A DNA stretch of 64,000 nucleotides from Paenibacillus algicola (GTDB lineage: Bacteria > Bacillota > Bacilli > Paenibacillales > Paenibacillaceae): assembly GCF_005577435.1 (NCBI RefSeq), contig NZ_CP040396.1:2484501-2548500 (forward strand), given 5' to 3'. A model generated the notes under the pieces. The model was given only the letters and a program-made list of their open reading frames with translations, searched no databases and was not told the origin of the DNA. Within the stretch, counting starts at the first letter, position 1, and every line of letters starts with the position of its first letter. A program made the translations under genes and the position numbers. This document shows, one piece after another, positions 1 to 8,461 of this stretch.

Positions 1-431
1 GAGCCCATTTTCATCCCCCCCAGGCCGGCAGCGATGTTAATTGCCACAAAAGGCCCTATCGGTAAAATGCTGAGAAGAAATACGTAGCTGAAGCCGTTTC
101 GCTGGATCCAGGCCTGACCCTTGAGTACCTTGGGCTTGGCTGCCCATTTCCGGATCAGCGGGATGCTGCCGGCTTTCTGCACGAGATAAAAGGTAAGCAC
201 ACAGCCGCTGACAATCCCGATCCAGGAGTACAGGAATCCGGCCCAAAGCCCGTAGACCGCCGCATTCAAGCCTACAATCAGAGCCGTGGGCAAGGGGGGC
301 ACAAAAGACTTCATAAAGGTTAGCAGAACACCCGGAAGTGGTCCAAGCTCCCGAAAGGTATCTAAAAATAAGGCAAGGGATTCTTCACTCAGCAGTGACA
401 TGATTCCGTCTGCCGCAGCCATCTCATTCAA
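1..431 (-). CDS. TVP38/TMEM64 family membrane protein (3' end outside window)
   Basis: The minus-strand frame stays open to the left edge, so only the N-terminal 143 or so residues are visible. They are hydrophobic, with the segment VPPLPTALIVGLNAAVYG followed by transmembrane stretches and a GPFVAINIAAG motif typical of the SNARE-associated (TVP38/TMEM64, DedA-related) family of polytopic membrane proteins. Its substrate is unknown; family members are thought to act in lipid or membrane homeostasis. I chose the TTG at 431 because an AAGGTG ribosome site lies 8 bases upstream; ATG codons at 422 and 401 are alternatives. The C-terminus lies outside the window, so integrity cannot be judged. 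Confidence 0.75.
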   Translation of the reverse strand, partial: MNEMAAADGIMSLLSEESLALFLDTFRELGPLPGVLLTFMKSFVPPLPTALIVGLNAAVYGLWAGFLYSWIGIVSGCVLTFYLVQKAGSIPLIRKWAAKPKVLKGQAWIQRNGFSYVFLLSILPIGPFVAINIAAGLGGMKMG

Positions 432-529
432 AGCAGGTTCACCTTCTTACCAATCTTCAATAAGAATAGTGTAACGGATTTTAGAGATGTTTTCACAACA
501 TTTTTTTATGGAAGCCAGCCGTGATTCAA

Positions 530-1234
530 TCAGGAGCAGGCATCATCATTGCAGCTGCCGCCTGGAGCCGCGTTGGCATCCTCAACGAACACCAGCGGAG
601 ATGCTTCAGCCGCCGCCTTCTGCAGTGCCTGGGTGAACACCTCGACCGGCTGTGCGCCGGATACAGCGAACTTATGGTCCAGTACGAAGAACGGAACTCC
701 ACGGACGCCGATTTCACGAGCCGCCTGCTCATCTGCGAGCACTTCGGAGGAGAACTCCTCACTTTCCAGCACAGAGACTGCTTGATCCCGATTCAAGCCG
801 GCCTGTACGGCAAGGTCTGCAAGCTGCTCTGCATCGTTCAGATCCTTCAAATCGGTGAAGTATGCCTTGAACAGCACCTCTGTCATCTCGTCCAGCTTGC
901 CTTCCTTGTCCGCATATTGCGCCAGACGGTGCGCATTAAACGTATTCGCAGGAATAACGCGGTCCAGATGGTAGGTCAAGCCTGCACGTGCCGCTTGCTC
1001 CGTCACACTCCGATTCGCGTCCTCCGCCTGCTGCAGGGTCATGCCATATTTCGCTGCCAGCAGCTCGGTCATGGACACGCCAGGCTCAAAGGACGCACCC
1101 GGGCTCAGCTCAAAGCTGCGGAATACAACCTCCACCTGCTCTCTGCCAGGAAAATTCTCTAGTGCCTTCTCCAGATGACGCTTGCCAATATAACAAAAAG
1201 GACATACCACGTCCGACCATACTTCAATTTTCAT
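530..1234 (-). CDS. FrnE-type DsbA family oxidoreductase
   Basis: This 234-residue protein starts MKIEVWSDVVCPFC, with the thioredoxin-fold active site C11-P-F-C14 right after the first strand, as in the cytoplasmic FrnE/polyketide-biosynthesis dithiol isomerases. There is no signal peptide, so it should act in the cytosol, probably in thiol-disulfide exchange or glutathione/bacillithiol-linked reactions. A conserved GVRGVPFFV segment contains the cis-proline loop. The tail is cysteine-bearing (SCNDDACS). The start at 1234 follows GGAGGGG by 6 bases; a GTG-free longer frame to 1249 lacks a site. It is separate from its neighbours, with its own short promoter gap. Confidence 0.88.
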   Translation of the reverse strand: MKIEVWSDVVCPFCYIGKRHLEKALENFPGREQVEVVFRSFELSPGASFEPGVSMTELLAAKYGMTLQQAEDANRSVTEQAARAGLTYHLDRVIPANTFNAHRLAQYADKEGKLDEMTEVLFKAYFTDLKDLNDAEQLADLAVQAGLNRDQAVSVLESEEFSSEVLADEQAAREIGVRGVPFFVLDHKFAVSGAQPVEVFTQALQKAAAEASPLVFVEDANAAPGGSCNDDACS

Positions 1235-1315
1235 ATTGCACCCCTCCATAGCTGTTTCTGCATTTATAACTTACTAATTGTAACATGCTTTATATATGAT
1301 AACAAACATATGAGC

Positions 1316-1345
1316 ATGAAAAAGGACGGCTCTAAAGAGCCGCCC
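1316..1345 (-). terminator. Rho-independent terminator of the YqkE-like gene
   Basis: Read on the minus strand, a 10-bp stem (GGGCGGCTCT / AGAGCCGTCC, one mismatch, 2-base loop) is followed by TTTTTC. It starts three bases after the stop codon of the gene at 1348. Confidence 0.85.
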
Positions 1346-1347
1346 GC

Positions 1348-1614
1348 CTATTTATATTTATGCCAATCCATCTTGCTGTTATTGAGCAAATGCTCAAAAT
1401 CATTGTCCAGGCGCTTCTGCTCCGCCTTCTTCGCCGCTTCGCGCTCCAGACGCTCCTGCTCCCGCTGCTGCGCTTCCGACGCCTTGAGCTCGGCGGAGGT
1501 CTTCTTTAATTGCTCCAGCAGTTCCGGATTCAGTAAATCCTTCAAGGTTGCGGGCTTATCTTCATTTCTATTCGGGGCGGCTTCTGTCCGCCTTCTGTTA
1601 TGCTTTGCAGCCAT
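1348..1614 (-). CDS. YqkE family protein (small, highly charged)
   Basis: An 88-residue soluble protein with a basic N-terminus, a DLLNPELLEQLK segment and a long Glu/Arg/Lys-rich stretch predicted to form a helix or coiled coil, ending NSKMDWHKYK. The order of segments matches the small YqkE (DUF3886) proteins of Bacillales, whose function is unknown. The ATG at 1614 follows GGAGAGG by 6 bases, which excludes the five extra codons upstream. It follows the ZIP gene by 34 bases and ends in a strong terminator, so the two probably share a transcript. Confidence 0.75.
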   Translation of the reverse strand: MAAKHNRRRTEAAPNRNEDKPATLKDLLNPELLEQLKKTSAELKASEAQQREQERLEREAAKKAEQKRLDNDFEHLLNNSKMDWHKYK

Positions 1615-1648
1615 GTCAATCCTCTCCATTTCTTATGAACCGTTGTCC

Positions 1649-2380
1649 TTAGCCAAAAAAGAAGCTGATGTACACCATTACCAGCAGGCCCGCGATAAAA
1701 GAGTACGTCGAGGGCCGCTCATAGCCGTGTCCGTGACTCTCCGGAATCAGCTCTTTATATACAATAAACATCATGGCTCCGGCAGCAAAGGCCAGACCAT
1801 ACCCGATCATCCAGTCGATATAGCTCGCAGCAAAGTAGCCGGCAACCGCAGAGATCAGCTCCATAATCCCGGTCATAAATACGATCAGAAGCGCCCGCAT
1901 ACGGCTCACCTGACTGTTAATCAGGAACACGGCGAGAATCAGGCCCTCCGGCATATTCTGAGCCCCAATGGAAATGGCTACCATTAACCCCAGGCCTTCA
2001 TTCTCACTGGCATAGCTGAAGCCTGTGCTCAGCCCTTCCGGAATGTTATGAATAAATAATGCAATGATGACCAGTAACGATGAGGGATCAAATTCTGCCC
2101 AGCGCTTTGAACTGGCAGTCTCCGGATTCGGTATTTTCTCACTGATCAGATCCAGCACAAAAATACCTGCCAGTAGGCCCAGGGTCAGGGAGATCATCCC
2201 GCCTTCATCCAATGCCTGAGGCATCAGGCCAAACGTGGACGCCGAAACCATAATTCCCGCTGTAAAGGCGACCAGCACATCCTTCCATTTCTCCGAAAGT
2301 GTCCGGACAAACAGAAGCGGAATGGCTCCTAGAACCGTAGCCATCGCCGAGATAAAGCTTCCAATTAATGCTGAAACCAT
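1649..2380 (-). CDS. ZIP family divalent metal transporter
   Basis: A 243-residue polytopic membrane protein with the two ZIP signature helices: HNIPEG (from H111) in the fourth segment and QNMPEG (from Q141) in the fifth, where His/Asn/Glu side chains form the binuclear metal site. Family members import zinc, iron or manganese; some bacterial ones act without ATP or proton coupling. The second motif has Gln where many relatives have His, as in the ZupT/YkvI-like gufA subfamily. Start at 2380 follows AGGGGA; longer frames lack a ribosome site. Likely cotranscribed with the downstream YqkE-like gene. Confidence 0.85.
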   Translation of the reverse strand: MVSALIGSFISAMATVLGAIPLLFVRTLSEKWKDVLVAFTAGIMVSASTFGLMPQALDEGGMISLTLGLLAGIFVLDLISEKIPNPETASSKRWAEFDPSSLLVIIALFIHNIPEGLSTGFSYASENEGLGLMVAISIGAQNMPEGLILAVFLINSQVSRMRALLIVFMTGIMELISAVAGYFAASYIDWMIGYGLAFAAGAMMFIVYKELIPESHGHGYERPSTYSFIAGLLVMVYISFFFG

Positions 2381-2418
2381 GATGGTTATCCCCTTATCAT
2401 CAGGAAATGAGTATAGCA

Positions 2419-2446
2419 AAATGGAGAGCTTCCGCTCTCCATTTCC
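2419..2446 (-). terminator. Probable terminator downstream of tRNA-His
   Basis: Minus-strand hairpin ATGGAGAGC-GGAA-GCTCTCCAT followed by TTTTGC, lying between the tRNA gene and the ZIP start. The stem is perfect over 9 bp; the T tract is short. Confidence 0.55.
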
Positions 2447-2455
2447 ACTTTAAAG

Positions 2456-2529
2456 GGCGATCGATGGGACTTGAACCCACGAATGCCGGAGCCACAGACC
2501 GGTGCGTTAACCCCTTCGCCACGACCGCC
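2456..2529 (-). tRNA. tRNA-His (anticodon GTG)
   Basis: The minus strand folds into a complete cloverleaf: G-1 paired with C73 (the histidine identity pair), 7-bp acceptor stem, D-stem GCG/CGC, anticodon loop CTGTGGC with GTG, T-arm GTGGG-TTCAAGT-CCCAT. CCA is not encoded. The last anticodon-stem pair (31-39) is T opposite T, so the stem has four normal pairs plus a mismatch next to the loop. The D-loop contains GGGG. Confidence 0.95.
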
Positions 2530-2623
2530 ATAACAGATGTAATGAACCTGAGACATTAATGTATCATGATTACTATCTGCTTGGCAAGTTGTAATATTTT
2601 CCTGCTAATAAACAGTTGTTACA

Positions 2624-4231
2624 TTAGAACTTGAAATCATAGCTCTGATATTTCCGCGCATTTCGGACGGCGCTCCATAGCTCTTTATTTTCAGCACCGG
2701 AGTACCAATAAGCGATTCCCGCGAGTCCTCGATCTGCTGCAAGAAGATGCTTGAGCGTAAGAGATCTTTCTTCTTCCGTCCATATGCTGTAGGCGGTACC
2801 CTTCTGGGTGTAGTCAGCGATATACTGCCCGGCAAGGGCGTCCCAGCGCAGACGTGCAGAAGGGAGCGCCGACAGCTGCTGCTGCTCGGTTAACGTAATA
2901 TCCCGTGATAAAGCCGGGTCACTTCTATTCCAGGCCCTTGTATATAGCGGCAGCGCAAGAATAATCTTAGAAGCTGGCATCTGCGTTAATAACTGATCTA
3001 CCGCAGAGGTAACCCAGGGAAGAGAGGCAACGGATCCCGCCTTCTGAGAACCGCTCCAGTGCTCTTCATAAGCCATAAGGACGGTATAATCGGCGGCATA
3101 GCCAATAGCCTCCATATCAAAGGCTGCTGTCCAGTCCGTGCCGAGATCGGGAGAGACATCCACCGACAAGACGGCTCCTATTGGATGCAGCGCAGCCGAC
3201 AGCTCCGACACGAACAGGGTCATCAGCTCCCGATCCTGCGGAGATACATTCTCAAAATCCAGATTAATGCCGGCGAGCTGGTACCGCGACACATATCCGG
3301 CAACAGATTGAATGACACTTTTGCGCTGAGCAGCATCTTGAAGCATTCGGTGGGTGGACTCTTTGTTGAACCGATTCCCCAGCATTGCCCACACGGCCAC
3401 ACGTTTTTGGCGGCTCCACTGCAGAATCTGATCATTCGTATGATTGGAAACTGATCCGTCCTCATTGAGAAAGTACCATCTCGGGGACACCGTATTCAGC
3501 CCTGCCCGCTCTGCGTAGGCCATATATTGTGCTGCCGTACCCTGATAAAACCAGCCCATGGAGATGTCTGAAGCTGCAGTCTGACCATATGAATCCAGTG
3601 CTCTCTTCACGCTCCCGGATTGAAGGATATTACTCAGCAGCATGACAGCCTCTTGTCGCGTGATTGCAGCCCCTGGCCGGAAATAGCCTTGACTGCCCTG
3701 CATCCAGCCCAAGGATGTAACGGTGTTCACCTCTTCCCGGGCCCAGCCGGAGATGTCGTCCATATCCTTATAGCGGAGAGTCAGGTTGCCTTGCCCGGCT
3801 GCCGGATCTGAGGGCTGCTTCATCGCTCTTGCCGCAAGTGCGGCTGCCTCTTCCCGTGTAATCCGGCTGGTAGGATCAAATCTCCGCTCTTCCTTGCCCT
3901 TCACCATGGACAGGTTAACAGCAGCATGAATCCATCCGTATGACCAGGACTGAGGGGTGACATCATCAAAGGCACGGATGCTGCTGTAGACCGGCTCCAA
4001 TGCTAACAGCCGGACCAGCATGGCCGTAAATTCAGCCCTTGTAACCGGCTTTTTCGGAAAAAAATGTCCGTGGCCATCCCCCGACACTATGCCCCTTGCA
4101 GCCAGGCTGTGTATATCAGCTTGGGCATAGCTCCCTTCCAAATCTGTAAATTTTACAGATGCAGCAGCTTCGTGGACCACACTCGTAAATAGAAGCATCC
4201 CTGCCAGCAGAAGCATCATGATCTTTTTCAA
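2624..4231 (-). CDS. SLH-domain surface protein with GH18 (YaaH-like) catalytic domain
   Basis: A 535-residue secreted protein. Residues 1-25 form a signal peptide (KKIMMLLLAGMLLFTSVV, cleavage near EAAA). Three S-layer homology domains follow (about 27-80, 88-141, 153-205), each with the FTDL/ITR-type core, which anchor the protein to pyruvylated secondary wall polymer. The C-terminal half (about 225-530) is a glycoside hydrolase 18 barrel with the GINLDFENV active-site strand (321-329; catalytic acid Glu327) and a MAYEEHW strand. Relatives are spore cortex or cell-wall N-acetylglucosaminidases and chitinases. I place the start at TTG 4231, 9 bases after GAGAGG, since it gives a clean signal peptide; an ATG ten codons upstream lacks a good site. 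Confidence 0.87.
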   Translation of the reverse strand: MKKIMMLLLAGMLLFTSVVHEAAASVKFTDLEGSYAQADIHSLAARGIVSGDGHGHFFPKKPVTRAEFTAMLVRLLALEPVYSSIRAFDDVTPQSWSYGWIHAAVNLSMVKGKEERRFDPTSRITREEAAALAARAMKQPSDPAAGQGNLTLRYKDMDDISGWAREEVNTVTSLGWMQGSQGYFRPGAAITRQEAVMLLSNILQSGSVKRALDSYGQTAASDISMGWFYQGTAAQYMAYAERAGLNTVSPRWYFLNEDGSVSNHTNDQILQWSRQKRVAVWAMLGNRFNKESTHRMLQDAAQRKSVIQSVAGYVSRYQLAGINLDFENVSPQDRELMTLFVSELSAALHPIGAVLSVDVSPDLGTDWTAAFDMEAIGYAADYTVLMAYEEHWSGSQKAGSVASLPWVTSAVDQLLTQMPASKIILALPLYTRAWNRSDPALSRDITLTEQQQLSALPSARLRWDALAGQYIADYTQKGTAYSIWTEEERSLTLKHLLAADRGLAGIAYWYSGAENKELWSAVRNARKYQSYDFKF

Positions 4232-4329
4232 ATAGTAACGCCTCTCTTCTATGTTCATCACTCTGATCCTACTACCATATCAAAGAAATGAAAGAGGACG
4301 CACTGTGTAGTTATTGGTAATTGCAAATA

Positions 4330-4352
4330 GCCCCGAGCTTGTGCTCAGGGCT
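4330..4352 (-). terminator. Terminator of the exopolysaccharide operon
   Basis: Minus-strand stem GCCCTGAGC-ACAA-GCTCGGGGC (one mismatch) overlaps the end of the PIG-L gene and is followed by TATTTGC. The T tract is weak, so some read-through is possible. Confidence 0.55.
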
Positions 4353-5064
4353 TGTGATAATAGGAGACCGGTTTTTTCATAACGGTGTCAATACACTTCT
4401 TGACCGAATGATAGCCAATGGCAAAGCGTCCCTCAGTAGGCTCCCATATCGTATATTCCTTCAGGGAAGCTACAACCAGGTGACTGCTCTTCACCGTCGT
4501 TTCTTTCAAAATGTGACGCCTGCCCTTTTCCTTTAAAGCTTTTCTTAGATTGTAAGGCTCCACATAGAACCTCAGATCCTGAATCACGCCCTGCTCATAT
4601 AGGCCTTGAGCCGCCAAGCCCATATTGGCGTGATCCCGGTGATTTCCGCCGGCATACGTGAAGGTCTTTACTCTGGCCTGCGGATAACGATCCAGAAACT
4701 CCATGATGACCTGCTTGCAGCCTTCCACGGTGGTAGTCCCGTCCTGCATCAGATAGGAGGAATAGTGAATCCACTGCGGCGGAAGACCCAGCGCTTTACA
4801 GGAGCGCTCAAATTCGACATTTCGGCAGACGGAAAAGGCAGCTTCATCGAGTATCGCATAGCCTTCGTTATGGGGGTCAAGCTTTTTCTTGAGCAGCGAG
4901 CTCTTCTCTTCCCCGTTCAGCTGCCTTCTAACGCCGGAGGACGCTCCATCTGTATATAAAATGACGTGACATTCATCATGCTGATCCAGATGATTGCGGA
5001 TGCCCGCACCAAACGTCAGGGCTTCATCATCCTGATGGGGGACAAAAAATAAATTTACGGCCAT
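4345..5064 (-). CDS. PIG-L (LmbE) family deacetylase
   Basis: 239 residues beginning MAVNLFFVPHQDDEALTFG: the PHQDDE motif (9-14) supplies the zinc-binding His and the catalytic Asp of N-acetylglucosaminyl-type deacetylases. A second His-rich segment (NHRDHANMG) supplies the other metal ligand. Such enzymes remove acetyl groups from GlcNAc-linked substrates (GlcNAc-PI, GlcNAc-malate, glycolipids). No signal peptide is seen. It lies 29 bases after the LCP gene, as the last gene of the exopolysaccharide operon, so de-N-acetylation of a sugar intermediate or of a lipid-linked unit is a plausible role; a bacillithiol-type (BshB) job is the alternative. Confidence 0.8.
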   Translation of the reverse strand: MAVNLFFVPHQDDEALTFGAGIRNHLDQHDECHVILYTDGASSGVRRQLNGEEKSSLLKKKLDPHNEGYAILDEAAFSVCRNVEFERSCKALGLPPQWIHYSSYLMQDGTTTVEGCKQVIMEFLDRYPQARVKTFTYAGGNHRDHANMGLAAQGLYEQGVIQDLRFYVEPYNLRKALKEKGRRHILKETTVKSSHLVVASLKEYTIWEPTEGRFAIGYHSVKKCIDTVMKKPVSYYHKP

Positions 5065-5093
5065 ATGCTTCTCCTTCCTCTCATGCCAAGACT

Positions 5094-6125
5094 TCAGCTT
5101 GAAGATTGCAGCTGCTGCAAAATTGAAGTCGTTATTCGCTGTCGTTCTCCCGGACTCACTATATAATAGTAGATATTGTTTATGATGGCTCCGTCCCCCT
5201 GGATTTCGTCCCTCTCAATGGTGTCGAGATCAGGCCTGTATTCAGTAAACAACCACTTTATATCCTCCAGGGTTACATTCGTTTTGGTGCTGACCTTCAC
5301 TTCTTCCAAAATGTCTGTCACTTTAGTCACGCTCGACAGCCGCTTGGCCTGATCCATAATGGCGGCGAGAACCTGTTGCTGTCTGGCATTCCGACCGAGA
5401 TCACCGCGGGGATCACCGTAACGCATTCTTGAGAATAGCAACGCCTCCTCACCGTTTAAGGACAGCGTGCCTGCCGGATAATCCACACCATCTATGGAGA
5501 AGGCAAAGGGATTGTCCACCACAATGCCGCCCAGAAGATCAATGATTTGCGCAAAGCCCTCCATATTCACTTTTACATAGTAATCCATAGGAACATCCAG
5601 AAACTGCTCAATGCTTCGGATTGACATAGAGACACCGCCAAAGGCGTAGGCATGATTGATTTTATCCACGGTGCCACGGCCCACGATCTCGGTACGAGTA
5701 TCCCTGGGAATATGAATCATCTTCACGGAGTGCTTATCCGGATTCACGGCCAGCACCACGATCACATCTGATCGTCCCACATCATTCTCCCGCTCATCCA
5801 CGCCGAGAATGGCCAGCGTAAAGGGGTCTCTCTTGCTGAGCTCTGGCGGGCCCTGCCGGACAGATCCGGCGGCTTCAGCAGCAGGCTGCACCTCTGCAGC
5901 AGTCCTGTTCTTCTGCGCAGCAGGCATGGAAGGCTGGGATGGCGGCACTGTCGTCACCGATTCCATTACAGAGGGACTGGAGGTTACCGGCGTTTCCAAA
6001 TCCAGCGGCTCATAGATCGCACTCATGGTGCCCTTTACAGCTTGATATAAATAGAGGCTGTATACACAGCCTCCTATCAATATAATTGCGCTGATTATGA
6101 GAATCAGCTTCTTCCAGCGCTTCAT
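5094..6125 (-). CDS. LytR-CpsA-Psr (LCP) family phosphotransferase
   Basis: 343 residues: short cytoplasmic start, one transmembrane helix (about 7-27), a Ser/Thr/Pro-rich linker, then an LCP domain with the ILGVDERENDVGRSDVIVV, IHIPRDTRTEI and DKINHAYAFGG blocks. The conserved Arg/Asp residues bind polyprenyl pyrophosphate. Family members move a lipid-linked glycopolymer onto peptidoglycan, outside the membrane. Its start overlaps the ManC stop by 4 bases (ATGA), so translation is coupled. Placed at the end of the operon, it likely attaches or releases the finished exopolysaccharide. Confidence 0.88.
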   Translation of the reverse strand: MKRWKKLILIISAIILIGGCVYSLYLYQAVKGTMSAIYEPLDLETPVTSSPSVMESVTTVPPSQPSMPAAQKNRTAAEVQPAAEAAGSVRQGPPELSKRDPFTLAILGVDERENDVGRSDVIVVLAVNPDKHSVKMIHIPRDTRTEIVGRGTVDKINHAYAFGGVSMSIRSIEQFLDVPMDYYVKVNMEGFAQIIDLLGGIVVDNPFAFSIDGVDYPAGTLSLNGEEALLFSRMRYGDPRGDLGRNARQQQVLAAIMDQAKRLSSVTKVTDILEEVKVSTKTNVTLEDIKWLFTEYRPDLDTIERDEIQGDGAIINNIYYYIVSPGERQRITTSILQQLQSSS

Positions 6126-7498
6126 GAGGGAATCTTCCTGGCAGAGCAGTGCGCTTCAACTTCCTCCCAGGTGCTATACATCTCGATAATATCATCCTCC
6201 TGCAGCACGGAGCCCTTCTGGACCTCGATAAACTCCACATCACTATCCGCCTTAATTCCATAATAGACGTGAGAAGGGATCGTAAAGACATCGCCGCTCT
6301 TGATGTCAAACACCTCATCATTGAAGACCAGCACACCTTCTCCGCTAACAATGTTCAGTGTGGTGCTCCGCTGGCAGTGCTTCTGATAGCTCAGGCATTT
6401 CCCTTCCCAGAGACAAATGCGCCGGGTGAGGACCTCCTCCTCCTGCTCATATTTCGTATAATCCAGCACCCGGTACCAGCCCCAGCTTCGCTCTTCATAC
6501 ATCGGCTGCTGATCCGGCGCTACCATATCCTTGACGCGCGGGCTTGCGCTTTTGTCAGACACTAGAATGCCGTCCGGGCTTACCGCAACCACAGCATTGG
6601 AGAGGCCAATAACAGTCACCGGAATATCCAGCTCATTGATTAGATGCGTGTTGTCGCAGTCCTCACTGATTCTTCCTTCTCCGATCTGCTGGACGCCCAT
6701 ATTTTCCGTCAGCGTGTTCCAGGTGCCAAGATCCTTCCAGCAGCCTTCATAAGGCAGCACAGCAATATGCTTCTCTTTCTCCACCACCTCATAATCGAAG
6801 CTGATCTTCGGCAGCTGGCTGTATTTCTTATTCAGCTCCTCATATTGAACCGGAATCTTGGATTGAAACAGCTTGTCAATCATATAGCCGAGCTTGAAAG
6901 CAAACACGCCGCAATTCCAGAGCGCCTGCTCCGCCATCAGCTCCTCCGCTCTCTCCTCTGTCGGCTTCTCCGTAAAGCCTGCTGCGCGCATGACACCATT
7001 GGCCGTGGAGGTTTTCTCAGGAATAATATAGCCGTATTTCGAGGACGGATAGGTCGGAGTCACGCCCATGAGGGCAATCCCGGCATCAGTATTCTCCAGC
7101 ACCTGTTCCAGCTCTTTGATTTTCTCGAAAAAATGGTCCTCCACATAAGGATCCACCGGCAATATGCATACCGTTTCGTCCAGCGATACCCCTTTCAAGG
7201 AATACAGATAAGAGGCTGCCAGGGCAATCGCCGGAAACGTATCTCGGCGTTCCGGCTCAGCGATAATGGGCACCGGGCCAAGCTGATTCTGCAAAATTTC
7301 CACCTGCTTGCTGCTGGTAGCAATCAGCGTCGATTGATCCAGGCCGGCCGCCTTGATTTGTCCCCAGACTCGCTGGACCATGGACTCCATTTCCAGGTCT
7401 TCATTCTCCAGCACCTTCAGGAATTGCTTGGATCTGGCATCGTTCGACAATGGCCACAGCCGTTTACCGGAGCCTCCGGACAGCAATACTAATTTCAT
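6122..7498 (-). CDS. manC: Mannose-1-phosphate guanylyltransferase / mannose-6-phosphate isomerase
   Basis: 458 residues. The N-terminal nucleotidyltransferase domain opens with LLSGGSGKRLWPLSND and the lysine of KQFLK; the FTEKP segment (FTEKPTEERAEE) follows. The last 110 or so residues form a type II phosphomannose isomerase cupin (ERSWGWYRVLD, SGEGVLVFND, IPSHVYYGIKA). It makes GDP-mannose from mannose-1-phosphate in the cytosol. The start at 7498 lies 6 bases after GGAGGG; the ATG two codons earlier is too close to it. Its presence says that the polymer contains mannose or a GDP-mannose-derived sugar. Confidence 0.9.
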   Translation of the reverse strand: MKLVLLSGGSGKRLWPLSNDARSKQFLKVLENEDLEMESMVQRVWGQIKAAGLDQSTLIATSSKQVEILQNQLGPVPIIAEPERRDTFPAIALAASYLYSLKGVSLDETVCILPVDPYVEDHFFEKIKELEQVLENTDAGIALMGVTPTYPSSKYGYIIPEKTSTANGVMRAAGFTEKPTEERAEELMAEQALWNCGVFAFKLGYMIDKLFQSKIPVQYEELNKKYSQLPKISFDYEVVEKEKHIAVLPYEGCWKDLGTWNTLTENMGVQQIGEGRISEDCDNTHLINELDIPVTVIGLSNAVVAVSPDGILVSDKSASPRVKDMVAPDQQPMYEERSWGWYRVLDYTKYEQEEEVLTRRICLWEGKCLSYQKHCQRSTTLNIVSGEGVLVFNDEVFDIKSGDVFTIPSHVYYGIKADSDVEFIEVQKGSVLQEDDIIEMYSTWEEVEAHCSARKIPS

Positions 7499-7529
7499 TT
7501 CCATCCCTCCATCGTGTAAGTATGATCCA

Positions 7530-8441
7530 TCATACGATCTTCAGACTGCTCTGCGCCTCTACCTTGGACTGCTCTGATTCAACAATGGTTTCCAGCAAGT
7601 AATTTTTGAGCGGCAGTCCGATCCCGTCCCGCTTCAGCGCGAAGTCAATATTGGCCTTCAAATATCCGAGCTTGCTGCCGACATCATACAGCTTGCCTTC
7701 GTAACAGAAGCTATACATCTCCTGCTGCTGCGCCAGCGCCTTCAATGCGTCTGTCAGCTGAATTTCGCCGCCTACACCGGCCTCCTGATGCTCCAGGAGA
7801 TCCATAATTTCCGGATGGAGAATATATCTGCCGATCATGGCCAGGTTGGAGGGAGGGTTCACCTTCGGTTTTTCGACCAGGTTTGTGATCCGCTGCATTT
7901 TACCATTCACAGCTTCCCCTTCAATGACGCCATAGCTGCTCACATCCTTCCAGGGCACACTCTCTACCGCGACGATGCTGGACTCGTGCTGGTCATAGAC
8001 ATCGATCATCTGCTTCAGGCAAGGCACCTCATGGTCGATTATCATATCCCCTAGTAGAACTGCAAAGGGCTCGTGGTTAATAAATTTACGCGCACACCAG
8101 ATGGCATGTCCCAGACCGAGCGGTTCTTTCTGACGAACACAATGGATCTCTACCAGATTGGAGACGCTGCGGACAATTTCCAGAAGCTCATCCTTGTTCT
8201 TCTCCTCCAGATCAGCCTCCAGCTCGATATTTTTGTCAAAATGATCCTCAATCGCCCGCTTACTCCGTCCTGTCACGATAATAATATCCTCAATCCCTGA
8301 AGAGATGGCTTCCTCGACGATATACTGAATCGTTGGCTTGTCCACGATCGGCAGCATTTCCTTGGGCATTGCTTTGGTGGCCGGTAAAAAACGGGTTCCT
8401 AGTCCTGCAGCGGGAATGATTGCTTTCGTTACCTTTGTCAT
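7530..8441 (-). CDS. galU: UTP-glucose-1-phosphate uridylyltransferase
   Basis: 303 residues, standard length for GalU/GtaB. It starts KAIIPAAGLGTRFLPATKAMPKEMLPIVDKP (nucleotide loop plus sugar-binding lysine region) and has VEKPKVNPP and GEIQLTDAL. It makes UDP-glucose, which the UDP-glucose dehydrogenase encoded six genes upstream then oxidises to UDP-glucuronate. AGGAGGG precedes the ATG. The chromosomal housekeeping copy may be elsewhere; this one is embedded in the EPS operon. Confidence 0.93.
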   Translation of the reverse strand: MTKVTKAIIPAAGLGTRFLPATKAMPKEMLPIVDKPTIQYIVEEAISSGIEDIIIVTGRSKRAIEDHFDKNIELEADLEEKNKDELLEIVRSVSNLVEIHCVRQKEPLGLGHAIWCARKFINHEPFAVLLGDMIIDHEVPCLKQMIDVYDQHESSIVAVESVPWKDVSSYGVIEGEAVNGKMQRITNLVEKPKVNPPSNLAMIGRYILHPEIMDLLEHQEAGVGGEIQLTDALKALAQQQEMYSFCYEGKLYDVGSKLGYLKANIDFALKRDGIGLPLKNYLLETIVESEQSKVEAQSSLKIV

Positions 8442-8461
8442 TGAAAAGCCCTCCTCTGGGG

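Noticed and set aside
521..1162. A 213-codon plus-strand frame opposite the FrnE gene
   Set aside because: Same situation: no ribosome site and no domain; it mirrors a real minus-strand gene.
1175..1987. A 270-codon plus-strand frame across the YqkE-like and ZIP genes
   Set aside because: It spans two real minus-strand genes and a terminator; composition (Cys/Ser-rich) is that of an antisense shadow.
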